DNA of 64,000 nucleotides from Membranipora membranacea (taxonomy: Eukaryota; Bryozoa; Gymnolaemata; Cheilostomatida; Membraniporidae). The stretch lies in NCBI GenBank assembly GCA_914767715.1, contig OU612073.1:1488001-1552000 (forward strand). The letters run 5' to 3'. The position numbers were made by a program, and so were the translations under genes. Under the pieces are notes generated by a model. That model did no database searches, was not told the DNA's origin, and saw only the letters and a list, made by a program, of their open reading frames with translations. This document shows positions 16,001 through 27,635 of this stretch, one piece after another (position 1 is the stretch's first letter; each line of letters opens with the position of its first letter).

Positions 16001-19000
16001 AAGCACATTAGGATTAATCCAAAGGCTACGGTGCAAAGATAACCAACTTGAATTGATTGGTGCACATGTGCAAAGTGACATGCTTGTGGAGGGCCAGATA
16101 TGCCCCCTAATCCATAAATATATATTATTGTCTCCCCTCAGATTATGACAGTGATTACGATGACCCGCCACCTCGTCACAGTCAGTCTGTAGCAGGTAAT
16201 GGTCAGGTGTCTATCTTCCACCACGTCGCTCCTCCAGTCACATATAGACCTAATGTCAGACCTCCTCTCACTCCTAAACTTAAGGGTATGGGACCAGGAG
16301 GGAGGAAACGTAGACCTGAGAGAGACTTCAACACCATACGCATTGATATACACAGCCAGAGAAGAGGTAAGCAGTCATATCATCCTAGCCTGGGCAGGCT
16401 GTTCTGGTGGGTGGGGGAATCCCACCCCCCAACCCCATCCACAAAGTATCCTACCAGATGCATATGTGTATAACCACTCAATATTTGTTTCTTTTTGGCC
16501 AAAGCATTTAACAAAATGCTATAATGTTAGAATTTGTTGATGCCAAGTTAACAGCCAAGGCATCAGTGTGAAAAAAATGTAGGTATGTTTGAATCAGATT
16601 TTATTGCGTACAAGTGAGAAATGTACAAACTGACTGGGTGACACTATAATGTATGCCAATCTATGAGATGAATTTTGTTTCACATCAGGTTTGCTTGGCC
16701 CTACCAGAGGTAACTTTCAACTCACATATTATCATTAAACATAACACACTGCTAACAACATATCATCAATCACATTGTGTCATCTTTTTCTGTCACCATT
16801 GGGGAACAAATTCTGAAAATGTTAAAGTTGATCAGTTTTGACGTCAGTTTAAGTTGAAACCTGGTTCATGACGTAATGTCTTTACGTCATTTCTGTAAAA
16901 CACAATCACGATTCCAATTTCAGACTCAGAATCATCAGATGAATCTGATGATAAAATAGAGTTGAATAACTTTTCCTCTGGCTCGTTTTATCAGGGTAAT
17001 AGTCGTCAATAACCCTTTTCATCGCTGTTATATCACTTTCTATTTTACTACCATATTTCCCATAATTAGAGGAAGGTACATTATTGATTTTGTAACCCAG
17101 ATTTTGACCTCATGACCTGTCGTTGTTCACAACGCGCTGGAATAGCATGAGTAGATAACTCCAAATTAGATCCCAACATTTTATTATTTAATTAGATAAA
17201 TATCAGATTTATGAATTTGTAAAACCATGATTATATTAATTCAATAACTGCACAGTTCAGGCTTTATTCGTTCACCCTTTCGAATTCTTCCACACTATGC
17301 TTTGCCGCACTACCATTAATACTTATATGCCTCGACGGCTCACCCTCAATCCGATATTTGAAATGGGACATATTGATTGGAGGTTTTACTAGATTGATAG
17401 TGATGTTTACAATATTGACTTCGCCCGTCTACATGGTCAAATTACTAACACTGCAAGGAAGGATACTCCTGAGTGGACCGCTGGCACATTTTGGTTATTA
17501 TAAGGAAGTCATTATGGTGTTTCAGAGTTCTATTCGCCCTCCAACTACCAGCCTAACGATGGACGCCGTCCTGATAAGCGTTTACAGTTAGAGTGGGTGT
17601 ACGGGTACAGAGGTAGGGACGCGCGCAGTAATCTCTACACCCTCCCCTCAGGAGAGCTTCTCTACTATGTAGCTAGTGTGGCTGTGCTGTTTGACAGACA
17701 GAAGGACAAACAGAGACATTATCTCGGTCATAATGAAGATATTACAAGGTAAAGATTTTATGTGTTCATGAAAAATCTTGATTTTACTCTGCGGGCCTCG
17801 TTGTACAAAGGTTGTTGGCTATAAATCATCTTACTTTGGTCTAATGAGAGATGTCATCAGACTGATGTGAGGAAATCTGTACTATAATCATCTCATTTTA
17901 TATAATTGCGTAACCAGGTTTCCATTTAATTCTATCTTTTAGTATGGTGCTACATCCTAATCAGTTCTGCGTAGCCTCAGGTCAGGCAGCTGGTACAAAG
18001 AGGGCGGAGACAGCCGCTCACATCCGGGTATGGGACGCCCGCTCTCTAGTCACTTACGCAATCCTAGGCTTTGGACAATTCCAAGTCGCAGTTGGCTGTC
18101 TTGCTTTCTCTGTTGAGGTGAGAATATTTATGTAATGAACTTTCCATTGTGAAGAATGTGAGATTTTATGTCCAACTCTAGTTCATGGCATATAGAACTT
18201 ATCTATCATTTGGTATTATATCGTTTAGATTTTATTTTATAAACTAAACTTACCACAGATGAGTCATGAAGTGTAACAGGCCTATTAGAGGTTGCATCGC
18301 TAAATATCAGTGATTGTCCATTTTTGCAGCCTTAGACTAAAGAGAGAAAGATTCTTTGTTATGGTGCATAACGACTTTGATGTGATTGTATATTTTTTAT
18401 ATCAGAGTGATGGACAGTACCTTATGGCAATAGATGAGAGTGAGAAACACACACTCAGTGTCTGGTCATGGCAAGAAGAGTCAGTCATTGTCAAAACTAC
18501 GGTAAATACTAATAAAGATATCTACTTCCATCAAAATTATAATACTAGACAAGCCACAGTGGGCTATAATAGACCAAAGATGAGGGTTGTAACTAGAAGT
18601 GGTCAAGGTGTTCTGAGGTAAAACTCACGGTTACATTAATATTATGACCGCGGGATACATTTACCACTCATCTTAGGTCTCCTATAGCTCAACTGTGCTT
18701 CATTACCAACTTTCTTTGTCTGTTTGTCTGTCTCGGCTGCAATTATACTACATGATGATCTGAATGTTGTATTATTTTGTTGATATCATATCATCATCGA
18801 TTCATTCACTTATAGCTGATCAATGATGCTGACTTTCGCTTATTTGGAGTAAGTAGAATGTTGTAAAGCCTTATTTGGTTCGATTATTATTTCATTTTGT
18901 CTTATTATCTTATTCTCAATTATATTTTGGAGTTGTCTCCCTTCTATTCAAGAATAGACAATTCATTATGGTCTGGTCACTCTCTAGATTACTTTGAAAC

Positions 19001-22000
19001 TTTCACCCACCTTGATTGATGTTCACTCTGATCTCACTTCTCTTGACTCAAAAACACAGGAGGTAGTCTACTTGACCATACTGTTGAATTTACTTGAACT
19101 TAACAGTTTCTGTAGTGGTTTCAGAAACGATCATTGAAATATTTTTAATGGGAGATAAATGAATCCTGATTATTCCTTATTATCAATTGCTAATCCAGTG
19201 AGTTTATGTTTTATATTCCTACGCTCATATCAGAAAGTGCTGCACCATCTTCCATCATAGGTCCACTGTAAATTTGTATTTGTATTATGCAGACAACCGC
19301 TGATACTGTTGTGTGGGGAGCGTTCCATCCGTTTGACGACAGAATCATAGTCACTTACGGTAAACAGCACATCTACTTCTGGAAGATTTTCCATGATGGC
19401 TCTAGTCCTACACGTCTTCTTAGAGATAAACTCTCCGGTACATTTGCAGTAAGTACCAGCTATATCTACATGTTTATCTGTGTGATTTGTAGATTCTGAG
19501 TTAAAACCAAATTTCACTTACTTCCTGGCCCAATCAATAGCTTCTTTTCATTACTAGGCACCAGCATCGTTTCACGCTCCTCCATCATAAATCCAATAGT
19601 GTCGGTAGCCATAAAAAAACTCTTTACATTCTCAAAGTGAGAATTTGGATACTGCAAATCAGGTTTCCAAAATTTGGTCTACCATGCAATTGATCTCTAA
19701 TTTCTCAAAATTTTATGAAGACTTGTTCTACCGTGGAAGTCTTGTATCTATTTACAGGGAGAGATACCTAAGTTTGTGACATCAGTGTGTTTTACACCAG
19801 ATGGAGATGTTTTATCTGGTGATTCTAATGGTAATATAACACTATGGAGTCAGGATCAGTCGGGAGCCTTCTCAGTAAACAGGAGAGCTACAACTAGTCT
19901 CAGACAGGCTCATAAAAAGTATGCCTGCTTAGGGATTTAGAGAACTTAAACCTTTGAAAGGTATTTTTAGAGTATCATTTAGATCTCGTTATAGGTAAAA
20001 ATCTAGCTCTCGCAATCTGTACTGGCATGTTCCCAACTTTGATTTTGATTTTACTCTTTACTATGTATGATTGCCAATGTTTTTTTATTTAACTTACAGG
20101 TCTGTATTCTGTCTGCATATGTTCCCTGATGGTACACTCATCTCAGGAGGCGGACACGAGGTCAAGAAATGGGACTCAAACTTCAAGTGCAGGGAATCTA
20201 AAAAACTTCCAGGTACACCTTTAAACCATCAAGATATCCTCAGCAACTGCCTCAAAATGTTTGGGATAAAGGAGCCAAAGCACTCTGAGTGAGATTAATT
20301 TAGATTAGAGATGAGAGGGAGCAAGATATCAGTGCTACACACACAAAGGAATTTCCAGGCAACTGAGTTTAATACCTTATTATCACTACAATGATATATA
20401 TGTATAGAGAACTCTTTTATACTACTGTACAAACAGTTTTCACATCATAGAGTTGTGTCGTTCTTCTATTTCAGAAAGCTGTGGATTTGTGCGGACACTT
20501 ATACCATTCAATGATGACTCATCAGACTCAGGTCTTTATATTGGCACGACCAAAAACTTCATAATGGAGGGCTGGATCAGTGAGAGATTCACCATCTTTC
20601 TCCAGGTATGACCTGAAACTTTGAATCACCAAAGGCTATCAGTACAGAACAGGACATTAAATTAAAGCCTTAGCCTGGCACCCTTATCTATCATTGAATT
20701 GATTTTACCAGTACGGATTCTCTATTACATAGCAATACTCTCATGAGATACGGCTAATTCTTGATTGATGTCTCATCAATGAACTCCCTCTTCCCTCTTC
20801 CCAGGGAGTTCATTGGTCTCATTTCTTATTTTCTATTTCACAGGGACACAGTGAGGAATTGTGGGCTCTCTCCACCCACCCCTCAGATCACACATTTGTG
20901 ACAGCAGGCTATGATCACAGTGTTTGTAAATGGTCTGCTGTCAGTCACAAGCTCATGTGGAAGACAGTGGTAGATGTAAGTATATATAATTAGGCAGTTA
21001 CATAAGTCTTCATAAATGACAGATAACTGCATTTATGGTTAGAGAGAGTAGCTCAGTTCATCCAGAGCAAGGAATTAGAATTAGAGTTAGAACAACTGCC
21101 ATATATTGCCAAAGTCATGGCATCCTGCGCTGTCGGAGGGATACTTGGCAACTTTTGTTTTGGCTTGATGCTCCAAAAATTGCCTGTTCACTCACCATCA
21201 ACCTAAACAAAGTTTAAAAATAATAGGTAAATTGTAACATACTAATATCAACCTCACACAAATTTTTATTTTCAGAAACCCTGTTTATCAGTGTGTCACA
21301 GTGCTGACGGTCGTATTCTAGTCATAGGAACCACTGAGGGCAGATTTATAGTACTAGATGGTAAATTAGGCTCTCATCTGTGCACGATACAAGTAGCTAC
21401 CGGAGCAGTCGACTCAACTAAGATATCTCCAGGTAAATATACACAACATCAACATTCATTACATGCTGTTACTGAGGTGAAGATAGGAATATTTTAGTCT
21501 AAGTACTCAGACGGAGACGTTTTGAATTTAGATATACTTATGGAGGATAGCATGCAGCTCAGCTCTACATGTTCACGTACTTTAATGGTCTGAAAAGCTA
21601 AATACCAAAAAGACGCAGAGTGAAAACTGTGTTAATAGTTTGCTCCAGTGTGAATCATCAGATTATATAAATGTATACTGCATTATATTAGTCCCGAGAA
21701 TCTTCCAATGTTTACATGACTGTTTTGAACTAAATATACAGGCAAAAAGATCACTCCACGCAAAGGAGGAATGAAAGATATAGCATGTATAACTATATCA
21801 CCAGGTAAACGCAAGCTAATGTGTAAATTCACAGGTGAAACTGGAATAGTGCTAACAATGCTAACACCAGGGAGGGTGGGATATACCCTCTCCCACCCTC
21901 CCTGCTAACACAATCATTGCTGTGGAGATGATGACTTGTTTGAAGTTGTGCTACCTAACATTCTGAGAAGATAACTACAAAGTTAAAGCAGGGAGTTAGA

Positions 22001-23682
22001 GACATATGTCTCAAACTCCCTGCTGCTATCAGGAGTTCTTCCTGCTGCTATAAATGCTGATTATAAATCATATATTTTTATTGCTGTGATTGTGATCAAA
22101 GTATATATTTTTGCTGTAGAATTTGGTACACATGATTTTTATAGCTACTGTGAAGTGTGCTTGTTGCATACTTGCCAAGTAATCTAAATTCAAAAGCGGG
22201 AGATTTCAATTTACATCAATACTGCATCGCATCGCGGTGCTTCAAGGGTGCAAAGCACCCGAGCGAACCACCTGAGTGTTTGCCAATGTTCAGTATCAAC
22301 CACCCCATTGACAAACAATTGTCTGAATTTTAATACAACAGGTAAATTTTTTAACATTATTGAATATCACAATTCCATTCAATTTTGTGTGCAAACAAAG
22401 ACCTTACCAGAAACTCATCAACAAGTGCTTGGATAGTTACTAAAAAATTTGAAAGGGCTGTTTTCTCTCAAATCTGGAGGAAATAGTGAGAATAACAAAA
22501 AGTGGGAAGTGGGCAGGAAGTAGGTGTGGATGTCTGGAGGGTCCCACCTAAATAGGGAGACTTGGCAAGTATGGCTTGTTGTGTGGCACCTCTATTAAAA
22601 TATGTCACATCTTGTCTGAAATATCATAACGATTCTTGTTTTCAAAGATGGTCGTCTGTTAGCTATGGGAGCACAAGATGGTAACATATACCTGTATGAT
22701 GTGGTGGATGGCGGTCAGTACTTCAGGAAACACAAGGAGGGCATACTGAGAGGTCATAAGAACTATGTGATGCAGATAGACTGGTCAGAAGACTCCGAAT
22801 ACATTCAGAGTGTCTCTGGAGACTATGACCTTATATTCTGTAAGTATTATGTGGCTTTTTGATGATAGCTATCAAAAAGCAAAACATCAGTTTGGAGTGA
22901 TAATGACCTTTAAAAGACTATACAAGGCTGTTTAATTTATCTGGTGAATTTTGCCTGATGAAAAATATATTGTTCCGTAGAATCATGTGGAAGAACTTTT
23001 CATTAGTGCTGATCATAAAAGTCCAGAAATTCCAACGCATATGTTTTGAGCTACAGCACCGCATTTATTTTGTGATTTACTTTTTTCAGGGAACATCTAT
23101 GAGATGAGACGAGAAAAAGAGCCATCAATAACAAGAGATATCTGCTGGGCAACACAAACATGTGTCTTAGGTTACTGTACAGCAGGCGCATGGACACATC
23201 TAACAGATGAAGAAGATGACCTGAATACTGTGTGCAAGAGTAACTACGAGGACTATCTGGCAGTGGGAGATAACCAAGGCTCCCTCAGACTATTTAAATA
23301 TCCTGCAGCATCTACTAAGGTAAGTATATCCGGCCAATGCCTATGGATCTCACCATGATGATTTATGCGACAGAAATCTCTTAATAGATTTAATTGCCAT
23401 GGATATAACAAGTTGCTTTAACTGTAATTCAGGCACCACCAGAATAAATTATGTATCATATAATTCCATGAAGGACGAACTCTGCTGATAAATAATTTAA
23501 AATATATATATATATTTTTTTTTTTTCGATTACAGCCGGAGTACAATGAGAGGAAGCAGTATTCCTCACATGTCACAAATCTCAAGTTTGTATTTGATGA
23601 CAGTTATATCATATCCACTGGTGGTATAGATGCTGGACTAATGCAGTGGGCACTAGCCGACTCACAGACTCCAAGGCAATAG
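7007..23682 (+). CDS. DCX-EMAP type microtubule-associated protein (two doublecortin domains, HELP motif, WD repeats)
   Basis: Twenty-two exons join in phase: 7007-7060, 10878-11065, 11816-11984, 12324-12425, 13052-13207, 14118-14240, 14537-14723, 16142-16366, 16924-16995, 17505-17748, 17943-18117, 18406-18501, 19293-19448, 19758-19918, 20100-20212, 20475-20605, 20844-20975, 21276-21432, 21742-21804, 22648-22839, 23090-23319, 23536-23682. The product is about 1090 aa. An Asn/Asp/Tyr-rich leader precedes DCX 1 ([17 protein letters not shown]...) and DCX 2 ([16 protein letters not shown]...ILHDIG). A basic then acidic linker follows. Next comes the EMAP-specific HELP segment ([17 protein letters not shown], near 17590) and a WD-type propeller region with repeated GH...D...W/LYD strands up to the stop. 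Family knowledge: EMAP/EML proteins bind tubulin through HELP and the propellers, and DCX domains bind the lattice between protofilaments; Drosophila DCX-EMAP has this same order. Expected location is the cytoskeleton or cilia. The first exon (ATG 7007, 18 codons) is the weakest part: it is phase-compatible but is separated by a 3.8-kb intron with a poor acceptor (GAAAG). Confidence 0.92.
7061..10877. other. Long first intron of the DCX-EMAP gene (as modelled)
   Basis: This 3.8-kb stretch has no exon I can support. It contains the interspersed repeat copy at 10546-10785, a C-run near 9080, and a 13-bp inverted pair (CCGCGTGACAAGG at 7515-7527, complement at 8268-8280). If the small exon at 7007 is wrong, this would be upstream promoter sequence instead. 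Confidence 0.4.
10546..10785. repeat. Interspersed repeat copy B (related to 4556-4790)
   Basis: Same-orientation, diverged partner of 4556-4790. Matching blocks are TATACTCCTGGGAGTGAAT, GGTTTAGCTAGG, GTATATAA and CTGGCAAACTTTTCCTCCCA followed by TACTTTAATCC. No coding capacity. It lies just upstream of the exon at 10878. Confidence 0.45.
16386..16440. repeat. Degenerate foldback element of the TAGCCTG type
   Basis: It begins TAGCCTGGGCA, identical to the end of the hairpin at 42522. A second small hairpin of G-rich and C-rich arms (GGTGGGTGGGGG...CCCACCCCCC) follows, reminiscent of the loop region of the element at 57979. It lies in the intron after the exon ending at 16366. No flanking duplication is visible. 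Confidence 0.4.
20777..20815. repeat. Miniature foldback element with 7-bp flanking direct repeat
   Basis: Perfect 13-bp inverted arms (CAATGAACTCCCT and its complement, 20777-20789 and 20803-20815) around a 13-base loop. The 39-bp unit is flanked on both sides by GTCTCAT (20770-20776 and 20816-20822), which looks like a target-site duplication. It lies in a DCX-EMAP intron. Confidence 0.7.
21868..21904. repeat. Miniature foldback element with 7-9 bp flanking direct repeat
   Basis: Perfect 14-bp arms (CAGGGAGGGTGGGA and its complement) with a 9-base loop. The direct repeat CTAACAC, extendable to TGCTAACAC if two end bases are shared, lies immediately on both sides (21859-21867 and 21903-21911). 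It lies in a DCX-EMAP intron. Confidence 0.7.
21987..22024. repeat. Foldback hairpin, 38 bp
   Basis: Arms AGCAGGGAGTTAGAGACA and its complement (one mismatch) with almost no loop, about 80 bp from the element at 21868 in the same intron. No flanking direct repeat is seen. Confidence 0.55.
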
Positions 23683-24353
23683 TGTGTCAGCGTATATTCT
23701 ATATTAACATTTCTGTGCCTTGAAAAGAGTAGCATGTGCCATTGTTGTTTAATTAATGCATTTTATTTGTACAAGCAGTATACAGCAGCCTGTTTAAAGT
23801 TTTGATGCAGTTCCAAGTCCGTCAATATTGCATATTCCTCACAGCTTCAGAATCATTTCTATCATCATGATTATCACTTCTTCCAGTTTATGAGTATCTC
23901 AATAAGTGTAAGACTGGCGGCCTATGTACATTATATCTCCTGCATTGCAGCCTTTCATTTTTTGCTTAATGTAATTGTTGGATTTAAAAGTTTCCAACTA
24001 ACGACCTACATCACTATTTTCGTATGAATTTATATGCCGAACGTATCTACCTTTATCCTATATTTTTATCTCACTGATTTCTATATTTTATATATTGATT
24101 GTATTGGAAAACATTTTGGCATTGTTTGATATTGATGTATTTCATATAGGAATGCGTACATGTTATCTACATGTAAAACAAAATATATACATATTAATCT
24201 ACAGTCGCAAAATGTACAATTAATAATCAGTAAAGATGATGAGTAGGACTAGGTCTCCTACAGTGTTCGTTTTAGGACTATTTTCTCCAGATTGAAATTT
24301 CCTATTTCTGGAGATGGGGCATTTGCTCTCACATCTTGTCTGGTTATCTACAA

Positions 24354-24359
24354 AATAAA
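24354..24359 (+). terminator. Candidate poly(A) signal of the DCX-EMAP gene
   Basis: AATAAA about 670 bases after the stop codon at 23682; no earlier canonical signal was noticed, but variant signals were not excluded. Confidence 0.35.
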
Positions 24360-24794
24360 AACTAAATATTGTCTTCTTCACAGCATTAATAAGATAAGAA
24401 TTTCATCTGTAAACTAAGTAACATACAAAGAATATTGTAGCAGATTATTCAGTGGCTGAGAAGGCATTCTTGACCTTGCAAATGATAACTGACACAGGCA
24501 CCAGTCACTCCTCAAAAGAATAACGAAACCGAAGTATCAACAAGTAAGAGCTGAAGGATTTGTTGAGAAAGCAATAACAAGGTCTGCGGAAGCATGCGAT
24601 CACTCGAATACTCACATATCATCAGAGACAATTCAGGCTAGAACTACTCAAAAATTTGGTTGCGGCTCAAGCGAGTCAGTGAGTTAGTCTAGTTACTCAT
24701 GGGGAGGGCCATCTCATTATCGATACATTAGAGTGATGAATAAATTATATTTCGGCGTGCATGTACTAATCTAATCAGCTTCCACCACAAAGCA

Positions 24795-25300
24795 CACCAG
24801 GAGAGGTAATCACCCGAAGCTAGGGGCACGAACAATATACATTGAAATCTCCCCCAGTACTTCTGTTGCACCAATCACCTGGCAATGAATAGCAAATGCG
24901 CGAACAGACTGCGCCTTCTCACCATCCCAAAAAAAGAAGTGGGATGATAGGCTTATTAGCAGGCCCGCTTTTAAATACTAGCAGTTGTGTTCTCACATCC
25001 CATAGATCATTCCATCCCTATGCAACACAGCGTACGTGTTGGGGTCATTGCCCTTGTATGACCCATCGCTGGGATCCCTTGTACTGAGTTTTTAGTTGAC
25101 TTTCTTGCTCGTCTGCATGTCTTTCCATGCTGTCACATGTCTCTTCATGAGTCAGCCAGAAGACGAGTACACAGGAGAGGTATACACCCAAGGGTGCTGG
25201 AAGCGGGAACTATCAACATTGAAAACTCTCAGGTGGGACTCGAACACCAAAGATAATCAACTGACCGAATCATATAGACAACGAGATCTATAAAACAACA
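24795..25300. repeat. Diverged direct repeat pair with tRNA-like promoter block (SINE-like)
   Basis: The unit at about 24795-24855 (GGAGAGGTAATCACCC... ACATTGAAATCTC) is repeated, diverged, at about 25168-25230 (GGAGAGGTATACACCC... ACATTGAAAACTC). The second copy is followed by GGTGGGACTCGAACACC at 25232-25248, which read on the minus strand matches a tRNA T-arm/B-box (GTTCGAGTCCC). This suggests tRNA-derived SINE remnants. The boundaries are approximate. Confidence 0.45.
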
Positions 25301-25481
25301 GCGTCCAACTCCAATGAGTCCAAAAAATATTCTGCAGCATGTCACTCAAGGTGGCGCTTAACGCCTAGGCTTTAAGTATGAAAGCGTCACATGACTTCTT
25401 TCCCACTCCTTTAACATTCACTAGTGCTAACATATTTTACCTGACTTGTTTGGAGAGAGCATGTACGAGCTGTTCTGTAGT

Positions 25482-25769
25482 TTAATGCACCACTGGTCCC
25501 AATGGATCTACATGAATTTCTGTGAAGTCTATCTTCTTGTCTACTTCTTCATCAACCTCTCCAATCAAAGCAACATTATCACCTCTAACAATATATAAAC
25601 CAAGAGTCACTTGCTCTACTCCAGCAGTTGTGTAAACTCTTTCATGACTGTCATCCAAAATCAAGTTGATAGTTTGGTCAAATCCTTTCAATGTTCCTAC
25701 AATCACACGACCTTCTGAGGTAAATACAGTTACTGTGTGGTTGATATAGCCTTCTAGAGCAGATGCCAT
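25482..25769 (-). CDS. LSM8: U6 snRNA-associated Sm-like protein LSM8
   Basis: An uninterrupted 95-aa frame with ATG at 25767-25769. LSM8 completes the nuclear Lsm2-8 ring, which binds the U-rich 3' end of U6 snRNA and supports spliceosome assembly; it is the subunit that makes the ring nuclear. The Sm fold is intact: Sm1 with GRVIVGTLKGFDQTINLILDD and Sm2 with GLYIVRGDNVALIGEVD, followed by the acidic then hydrophobic tail typical of LSM8. Length matches the usual 95-96 aa. Identity is near certain, since it follows the animal LSM8 pattern almost throughout. The gene has no intron, unlike almost all its neighbours, and lies head-to-head with SPRING1. The longer frame starting TTG upstream is not needed. 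Confidence 0.97.
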   Translation of the reverse strand: MASALEGYINHTVTVFTSEGRVIVGTLKGFDQTINLILDDSHERVYTTAGVEQVTLGLYIVRGDNVALIGEVDEEVDKKIDFTEIHVDPLGPVVH

Positions 25770-26026
25770 GTCCAATAACTCTTATTTGGTGGACAAAAGC
25801 CAATTGAATGAAAGTAATTTATTTTTTCTTCTCTTTCAAATTTTAATTTTTTGGAATGACTTTTTTCACAAATGAGATTGATGTTGACTCACTAAAAGTA
25901 CTCTCAAACCATTTTTCTTAAAAATGATAACTGCCCTAGTTTTGAGGTTATAAACAGTTTATAGTAGCCATGATAAATATTTTCCTCTAAACACAGAGTC
26001 TGTGGACATGAAATGCTTCAGTTGGG
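25770..26026. promoter_or_regulatory. Short divergent promoter region between LSM8 and SPRING1
   Basis: Only 257 bp separate the two start codons, so both leaders and core promoters must lie here, or a 5' non-coding exon of SPRING1 overlaps it. The sequence is AT-rich with T-tracts (25825-25865). A TTCAG immediately before the SPRING1 start (near 26021) could also be a splice acceptor. No TATA box or specific site is claimed. Confidence 0.6.
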
Positions 26027-27635
26027 ATGAGTGTGGCTCTATTTTTGAGGAGGAGGCGGGTATTATTAGCAATATTCCTGTTCTCACTGACATACTTCAT
26101 CTTAGCAACATATAGTCAGCTCAAAAATAGAGTAGTTGAAGAGGAGGACTTTGTCTCACCTATGAGAATTGAGGAAATCTTGAAGACAGTCAAGCCATTT
26201 CATCCTACTCCACCAAAAGGAGAAATTGCCAAAAAGTCTGATACAGAACTTGGGCAAGAAAGTCCAGCTGAGGCTGTGTTTGGTCCATCTGAGAATACAA
26301 CAGAAGCTTCTGCATACAAGTGTAGGAATTCTGTACAAGGGAGGTCTATCATTGCTGATGAAAATGGCTATGTTTGTGATTTGTTTGACCTCCAGACCAA
26401 TGGTTGTTGTCGTGTAGAAGCTGAATCAAGCAAGCGTTATCACTGTGAACACTGCACACCATCCGGGTGCTGTCCGCATTACGAACACTGCGTATCCTGC
26501 TGTTTGCACCCTCAAAAGGTGAGTGTTGTGGTTACATACAGGGTAATGGTCTAATAAAGCCAGCACAAATGTTTGTTATGCAGTTTCAATTCAAAACAAC
26601 TGAATTGTTGAATGAACAATTTCATTTAAATCAACTCCATTCTTACTGTGTTTGAGCATAATGATTTTGATGAACATAATGTATAATACTAGCCTCGGGA
26701 CTCGGGTAGAATAAACTCCTCTCTGTTCTTTAGTTGTTGGTATAGATCAGGGTGTTGTACACTGATACTGATGAATTTGTTTTTCAGGTTTACTTACTCA
26801 GAAAGGTGCTTGAGAAGAAAGGAACAAACGTCAATAGGGTATACTCTCAGGTTAATAATCACTTCGATCTGTGCCTCACTCTGTGTAGAACCTCTTCTGA
26901 GAGTGTTCGGCATGAGGTAGGAACAAATTTTTTTTTAAAATGAAATGATTGCAAACAGGTTATGGTTTTAAACGAGCAGCTTTCGGTAAATGGCTTGGGC
27001 TCCATGGATCTTCAAGCTTGTGTGTTTTGCATATGTTCACAAACACGGGCCAAACACACAGGCTCGATAGCTCCTGGACCCCTCCGTAATTTTGCTATTG
27101 GTCCACAGACAGCAAGCACCAATGGGCCTTAGTTGATAACAATATTTGTGTACTAAGCAAGACTATGTATGCTCATGTATTTGTTTTTACATGGATATTA
27201 TATTTAATTCTAACCAAAATATGACAACCCTAACTCTCAGTCAACAGTGTCATATGTTTTATAGATCGCACCACAGAAAGTCAACCTTAAACTGTTGCCT
27301 GAGATCTCATAACAAATTGCAAACTTAACATAAGGGCTATTTTACATCTATGAGAACAGTCTTGTTGAATTCTGCGTATGTTACTTGACATGTCATTATT
27401 GAGTGTAAGACTAGCAAAATAGTATAGGGAACTGTCTTTGATGTTTATTCAACAAACTGCAGCAGTCAAACAATCATTGTCAATCATTATCTCATCTCTA
27501 TCTATTTTACAGAATTCATACATAGACTCATATATGAAATACTGTTACGGGTCGAATCGAGTGAAAGTGGATAATCCTCTGCCGCCTGTGCCTTCTATAA
27601 ACAAATCACGCCCGCTTATATCAAGATTTCAGTAA
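26027..27635 (+). CDS. SPRING1: SPRING1 (C12orf49) family Golgi membrane protein, SREBP pathway
   Basis: Three exons: 26027-26518, 26788-26916 and 27513-27635 (stop TAA), 247 aa, all phase 0 junctions. An Arg-rich start (FLRRRR) precedes one membrane helix at about residues 11-28, giving a type II anchor. A variable acidic spacer follows, then the conserved Cys-rich lumenal domain: CRNSVQGR, ENGYVCDLFDL, NGCC, HCEHCTPSGCC, EHCVSCCL, FDLCLTLCRTSS and YCYG. Family knowledge: SPRING binds and licenses site-1 protease (MBTPS1) in the Golgi, which is needed for SREBP cleavage and lipid synthesis. The spacer between helix and Cys-rich domain and the C-terminal Pro-rich tail are longer than in the human protein (about 205 aa). 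All splice sites fit consensus. Confidence 0.95.

Larger units (their letters stand above)
23683..25481. other. 3'UTR of DCX-EMAP and convergent spacer to LSM8
   Basis: The first part is AT-rich probable 3'UTR to about 24380. The rest, 24450-25400, is more GC-balanced and holds repeat-derived sequence (a diverged direct repeat pair at 24795 and 25168, and a tRNA-like B-box block near 25232). No gene is supported here. Confidence 0.45.
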
